17,061 nucleotides of DNA from Bacteroidia bacterium. Lineage in GTDB: Bacteria; Bacteroidota; Bacteroidia; AKYH767-A; OLB10. Below, piece by piece: positions 13,873 through 17,061 of this stretch. The position numbers and the translations under genes were made by a program. How positions within the stretch are numbered: the first letter of the stretch is position 1; every line of letters begins with the position of its first letter. The stretch spans positions 1-17,061 of the forward strand of contig JANWID010000023.1 of the NCBI GenBank assembly GCA_025450095.1, in the 5' to 3' direction. The notes beneath the pieces are model-generated. The model had not been told where the DNA came from and searched no databases. It saw nothing but the letters and a program-made list of their open reading frames with translations.

Positions 13873-16203
13873 TTACCGGGATTGATTGTTTTCTGAACGC
13901 CTAACTTTAAACTTCTTCCTGGGCTTCTCGTCATCAAACTCATTCATTTTTCGGTATGATTCAATAAGCTCATCCGGAAAATTACCATTGTAGGATATTT
14001 TATAAAATGAAAAACCATTATACGGAACAGTATTTTCACCTGGGTCAAAGTGTACCTTACTACTCACCCCCCTTTCCTCAAAAAATGAAAGAAACGATGA
14101 TTTTCTTTTTTCACCAAGGGCCAGTAGTCTTGAATCAATGAATTCAGAATCCAGTAGCAATTCACACTTTTCAAGTATGGTGAAAATGGTAGAATCCTGA
14201 ACCTTGTCATTCAAATATTGCACAAACAAACCATCCTTAACAGACATATTTTCAATCAACGTGGAATCCTCCTCATTAAACGGATTCCCATTTCTATCTT
14301 TAGCCTGAAGACTGTAACGTTTTTTCGCTTCATAATACAACGTGTATTCTTTTTCTTTCAATATGTAGTTTTGGGGTATGACGGTGATGAAGGCCTCTGG
14401 ATTTTCGTCAAGAAATTTTGCCATTTTTTTTATGAATTTAACTTTATGTTGATTCACTGACCCATGACGTGTTTCCCAGGTCAAAGCAAGTGAATTTTCA
14501 ATTTCCCTTTCAACATGTTTAACCTGACCGATATAATTTGAGTTCACAGGTTTGACAAAAATATTTTCAAGTAAGTCATATATGATATCCTTTACTTTAA
14601 AATTTGGATCCTTCAAATTTCCTGATATTGGGATATCATAATCCACTACATTACCCCGCTCTCTCACCAGGGAAACTATTGGTCGCATGGGAAGCCACTT
14701 TAATTCCTTGTTGATGACCCTGTTTGCAATACGAGGATCGATAATAACAAGGTGATTACTACTTTTAATGATAGTGTTTCTGACTACCCATGTTCCATCC
14801 ACTTCTATGGTACCCCGATCTAACGGAAATGAAGTTTGTGAAATCAAATAAGGATTAAACATGGTAGCTGGTAATCCGCCAATATGATATTCCAGATCAA
14901 AATCACTGCTATCATCCGGATTTATGCTAACTTCAATTTTTACTTTTCCATAAGGAAAAATTCCTGAAATCAATGAGAGTTTAATCAAATCCCTGTTTCT
15001 ATCAATCGAATCTGATATAATTGTGAATGGATTTAATTCAGCTGAAAATTTCTCGCTTATTGAATAATCATTATATTTAAGATTACCATTGTAAATTGCC
15101 AGTCGATTAATCAAATACTGACCTTGCAAAAAATTCTGAGTTAGCAATTTAATGTAATCAGCAATTTCAAGGACAAGGTTAAACTGGCCCAATCTGGCTG
15201 TTTCAATATTCTCCCCTTTCCTTCCAAACATTGTTTGGAGATTATCCAATGAATCATAAAGTTCATATTTAAAATAGGGCCGGTTAATAGAAATTGAGTC
15301 GAACGAATAAATTAATTTCTCAGGACTTAGTTCGTGGATCGCCAAAATCACATTATCAAATGAAATATAATCATCATGCGGATTTTTGCCGAAATGAAAA
15401 TCATCGATTCTAAAAACACCGGAAGTGGTTATGTTGGTGACCAGGTTAAGATTTCCATCGGCTTTAATATCTGCATTCAGCAAAGCTGAAAAACTACCAA
15501 AGTTGGTTAAATCCCGGAGATATTGCTCCACAATATTCAAGTCAAAATCATTTATTTTTACTGCCAGCCGATAATCCTTATTATCAAGATTAATGGTGAA
15601 ATCACCTTCCATTTCTCCCTTTCCATCCCCCTGGGAAAAAGAATATTCTGAACAGATGGTATCAACATCCCATCGTTTTCCGGAACTTTTAAGGTTCACA
15701 TGTTTGATAAAGAAATTAACCGGGATCACCTGGTCAGTATAATAAAACTCCCCTTCCTTAATTTCAATATTCAATATATTCAAATGAACCGGATCACGAA
15801 CTTTTTTGGTGGTATCTATCCCTGAGAATTTTGCTATAAGATCATTAATATTTAAGTATGTTTTATTCTGTATAATTGCACCCCTGGGTTGGATTAAGGA
15901 AAGTTTACTCAATTCATAATTGCCGGAAAAAAGCTTCAGCATGGCAATATTTGCCTGAAGTCCTTTAATCGATAAAAAAATGCTATCACTTTCCAACTCA
16001 TGAATCCTCACATCATTAAAATAAATATACCCCGTAAACGGGTTTACATAGGCCCAATCCAAAGTAATTTTCCTTCCTAAAATCCTGCTGTCATACTTCT
16101 CAATTAAATACTTTGTAATTGGAGAAATAAATGCAACAAAAATTAATGCTGTAGAAATTATAGATAACCCTATAATCAATAACACTTTTCTATTTTTCAA
16201 CAT
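13873..16203 (-). CDS. AsmA-like DUF748-type envelope protein
   Basis: A 776-residue protein with one N-terminal membrane anchor (about 7-28) and a long, beta-rich periplasmic part. The order and motifs match DUF748/AsmA-superfamily proteins: an N-terminal chorein-like start (ILGRKITLDWAYVNPFTGYIYFNDV), repeated beta blocks (GEFYYTDQVIPV, GDFTINLDNKDYRLAVKINDFDL, GKVKIEVSINPDDSSDF), and the conserved region MFNPYLIS ... DRGTIEVDGTWVV ... NHLVIIDP then DYDIPISGNLKDPNFKV near 450-540. A charged helical tail follows (about 555-776). AsmA-type proteins (YhdP, TamB and YdbH in E. coli) are thought to form hydrophobic grooves that carry phospholipids to the outer membrane. The start at 16203 places the anchor at the N terminus as expected. 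It lies in the same direction as mlaEFD but is separated from them by one gene and a hairpin. Cargo unknown. Confidence 0.82.
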   Translation of the reverse strand: MLKNRKVLLIIGLSIISTALIFVAFISPITKYLIEKYDSRILGRKITLDWAYVNPFTGYIYFNDVRIHELESDSIFLSIKGLQANIAMLKLFSGNYELSKLSLIQPRGAIIQNKTYLNINDLIAKFSGIDTTKKVRDPVHLNILNIEIKEGEFYYTDQVIPVNFFIKHVNLKSSGKRWDVDTICSEYSFSQGDGKGEMEGDFTINLDNKDYRLAVKINDFDLNIVEQYLRDLTNFGSFSALLNADIKADGNLNLVTNITTSGVFRIDDFHFGKNPHDDYISFDNVILAIHELSPEKLIYSFDSISINRPYFKYELYDSLDNLQTMFGRKGENIETARLGQFNLVLEIADYIKLLTQNFLQGQYLINRLAIYNGNLKYNDYSISEKFSAELNPFTIISDSIDRNRDLIKLSLISGIFPYGKVKIEVSINPDDSSDFDLEYHIGGLPATMFNPYLISQTSFPLDRGTIEVDGTWVVRNTIIKSSNHLVIIDPRIANRVINKELKWLPMRPIVSLVRERGNVVDYDIPISGNLKDPNFKVKDIIYDLLENIFVKPVNSNYIGQVKHVEREIENSLALTWETRHGSVNQHKVKFIKKMAKFLDENPEAFITVIPQNYILKEKEYTLYYEAKKRYSLQAKDRNGNPFNEEDSTLIENMSVKDGLFVQYLNDKVQDSTIFTILEKCELLLDSEFIDSRLLALGEKRKSSFLSFFEERGVSSKVHFDPGENTVPYNGFSFYKISYNGNFPDELIESYRKMNEFDDEKPRKKFKVRRSENNQSR

Positions 16204-16414
16204 ATACTAAGCTAATTTCCTGAATCATGTATTAATTTTACTGTCATAAAATCTACCTGGTCATACTGATGCCGGTATCCAAATAATAAAATAAATATGC
16301 GTAGATATCAAAACTCACATTCAAATATCAAAGAGAGTTATTCAAAATAAATTCTCCATTACACAATTCATATTACTTTTTATATAATTCACACATCCAC
16401 ATTACTATTATGAA

Positions 16415-16439
16415 ATTCATGAATCATTATACATAATGA
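16415..16439. repeat. Two overlapping small palindromes
   Basis: ATTCATGAAT (16415-16424) is a perfect 10-bp palindrome. It shares one base with a second dyad of 7-bp arms, TCATTAT (16424-16430) and ATAATGA (16433-16439), with a 2-base centre. They could be binding sites for a dimeric regulator of either flanking gene, but AT-rich composition makes chance dyads likely. Confidence 0.25.
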
Positions 16440-16567
16440 AAATGACTAAATCATTAAACATATCCTGGCTAATGATACAGTCGAACGAACGCCAGAAAAA
16501 ATGTCTTAATTATAATCTGAACAATGAAAGTGTATTTTACATTTCATGAGTGCATTCCAGTGAGCAC

Positions 16568-16606
16568 CCGGAATTTGTCTGAATTTAAATTGAAGCAAAA
16601 TTCCGG
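16568..16606. repeat. Inverted repeat CCGGAATTT / AAATTCCGG
   Basis: Arms 16568-16576 and 16598-16606 are exact 9-base reverse complements. The 21-base loop itself contains the palindrome AATTTAAATT (16582-16591). It is the most GC-rich structured element in the gap. It is not next to a known gene end and has no T-tract, so its role is open. Confidence 0.45.
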
Positions 16607-16889
16607 AACCACTTAGCCCTTAAGCACAGAACCGTAAATACATTGTAAAGGATGTTATGCTAAATAAAACTTTATATTTTATTTCACATCCATTACTTTG
16701 ATTATTAAGAATTTAAAGCTTTAAATCTCAATTAGCCGGCTAAACCAACCAGGGCCTGTAAATTCCCTAAATTCAAGGAAAAAAAATTATTCGCTTTTAA
16801 TTACTTATTTTTGAATTAAATGATACTCTAACAACACTTTACGGCGTTTTCCATAGTTCAATTCAACCCATCCAGATATCTAATACGGC

Positions 16890-16897
16890 TATATTTG
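16890..16897 (+). promoter_or_regulatory. Bacteroidota -7 promoter element for the AraC-like gene (TATATTTG)
   Basis: An exact TAnnTTTG match with 18 bases between its end and the ATG at 16916, similar to the spacing seen for aspS. It predicts a very short leader. A second match at 16806-16813 is further away and less favoured. Confidence 0.5.
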
Positions 16898-16915
16898 AAA
16901 CTCTATATAAAATAC

Positions 16916-17061
16916 ATGGTCAGCATCCGATGCAAAATGATTGTGAAGGAAGAACTGAAAAAACTAGGGTTAAATTATGTTCATGTCGATTTAGGAGAGG
17001 TGGAGATCATGGAAGATATAACTTCAGAACAAAGAGAACAGTTAAAGGCAGCTATTCTTAA
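16916..17061 (+). CDS. AraC-family transcriptional regulator, N-terminal part only
   Basis: An open frame of 48 codons runs off the window end, beginning MVSIRCKMIVKEELKKLGL and continuing through YVHVDLGEVEIMEDITSEQR and EQLKAAIL. This is the N-terminal domain of a widespread Bacteroidota regulator type of about 190 residues. In that type a small ferredoxin-like domain resembling heavy-metal-associated folds precedes a C-terminal AraC helix-turn-helix DNA-binding domain. The DNA-binding part lies outside the window, so the assignment rests on recognising the N-terminal block. The only cysteine seen is Cys6, so a CxxC metal site is absent. The start is chosen because it is the first ATG after a well-placed -7 element and matches the family start. 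Its target genes are unknown. Confidence 0.72.
   Translation, partial: MVSIRCKMIVKEELKKLGLNYVHVDLGEVEIMEDITSEQREQLKAAIL

Larger units (their letters stand above)
16204..16915. other. AT-rich 712-base intergenic region
   Basis: No gene is supported here. It separates the divergent AsmA-like gene (-) and the AraC-like gene (+), so it should hold both promoters. Visible signals are palindromes at 16415-16439, an inverted repeat at 16568-16606, a second TAnnTTTG match at 16806-16813 and the better-placed one at 16890-16897. The best small reading frame (16524-16616, 30 residues) has no recognisable features. No convincing minus-strand promoter element was found near 16203. Confidence 0.5.

Noticed and set aside
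16524..16616. 30-residue plus-strand open frame
   Set aside because: It is short, has no ribosome binding site, signal peptide or membrane helix, and contains the palindrome, so coding is not supported.
16806..16813. TATTTTTG promoter match upstream of the AraC-like gene
   Set aside because: It is a valid consensus match but lies 102 bases from the ATG, and a closer match exists at 16890-16897; such octamers are common in AT-rich DNA.

Overview
The window looks like a chromosomal segment of a Bacteroidota bacterium, probably from the Chitinophagales/Sphingobacteriales side, although the exact lineage is a guess. The clues are two secreted proteins with type IX secretion (T9SS) C-terminal sorting domains, the Bacteroidota promoter element TAnnTTTG in front of several genes, weak or absent Shine-Dalgarno sequences, and the family types of the transaldolase, the AraC-like regulator and the membrane-tailed receiver protein.

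Layout: 1-541 holds the 3' part of a small transaldolase/fructose-6-phosphate aldolase (+). 711-2795 is a T9SS-exported LamG-type protein (+). It ends at a strong hairpin terminator shared with a convergent small lipoprotein gene (2860-3267, -). aspS (3400-5142, +) diverges from the lipoprotein. 5260-6756 (+) is a second T9SS cargo with two tandem DNRLRE-like repeats; its start codon lies inside a long predicted hairpin.

From 6786 to 16203 every gene is on the minus strand and every recognisable one is an envelope protein. Read in the direction of transcription: an AsmA-like DUF748 protein (16203-13873), a membrane-anchored degenerate receiver protein (13648-13178), then mlaE-mlaF-mlaD (12960-10507), an alpha/beta hydrolase (10466-9639), a POTRA/beta-barrel outer-membrane protein (9636-7792) and a YihY/BrkB family membrane protein (7760-6786). 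The last six genes are closely spaced (a 4-bp overlap, a 2-bp gap, and gaps of about 30-80 bp) and could be one operon. MlaEFD is an ABC/MCE lipid transporter, AsmA-like proteins are thought to bridge the periplasm for lipids, and the barrel could be an outer-membrane partner. The stretch therefore reads as an envelope lipid-trafficking locus. That functional link is inference from gene content.

16204-16915 is an AT-rich gap with small palindromes. It is followed by the start of an AraC-family regulator (+) cut off by the window end. No rRNA, tRNA, CRISPR array, transposase or phage gene was seen.
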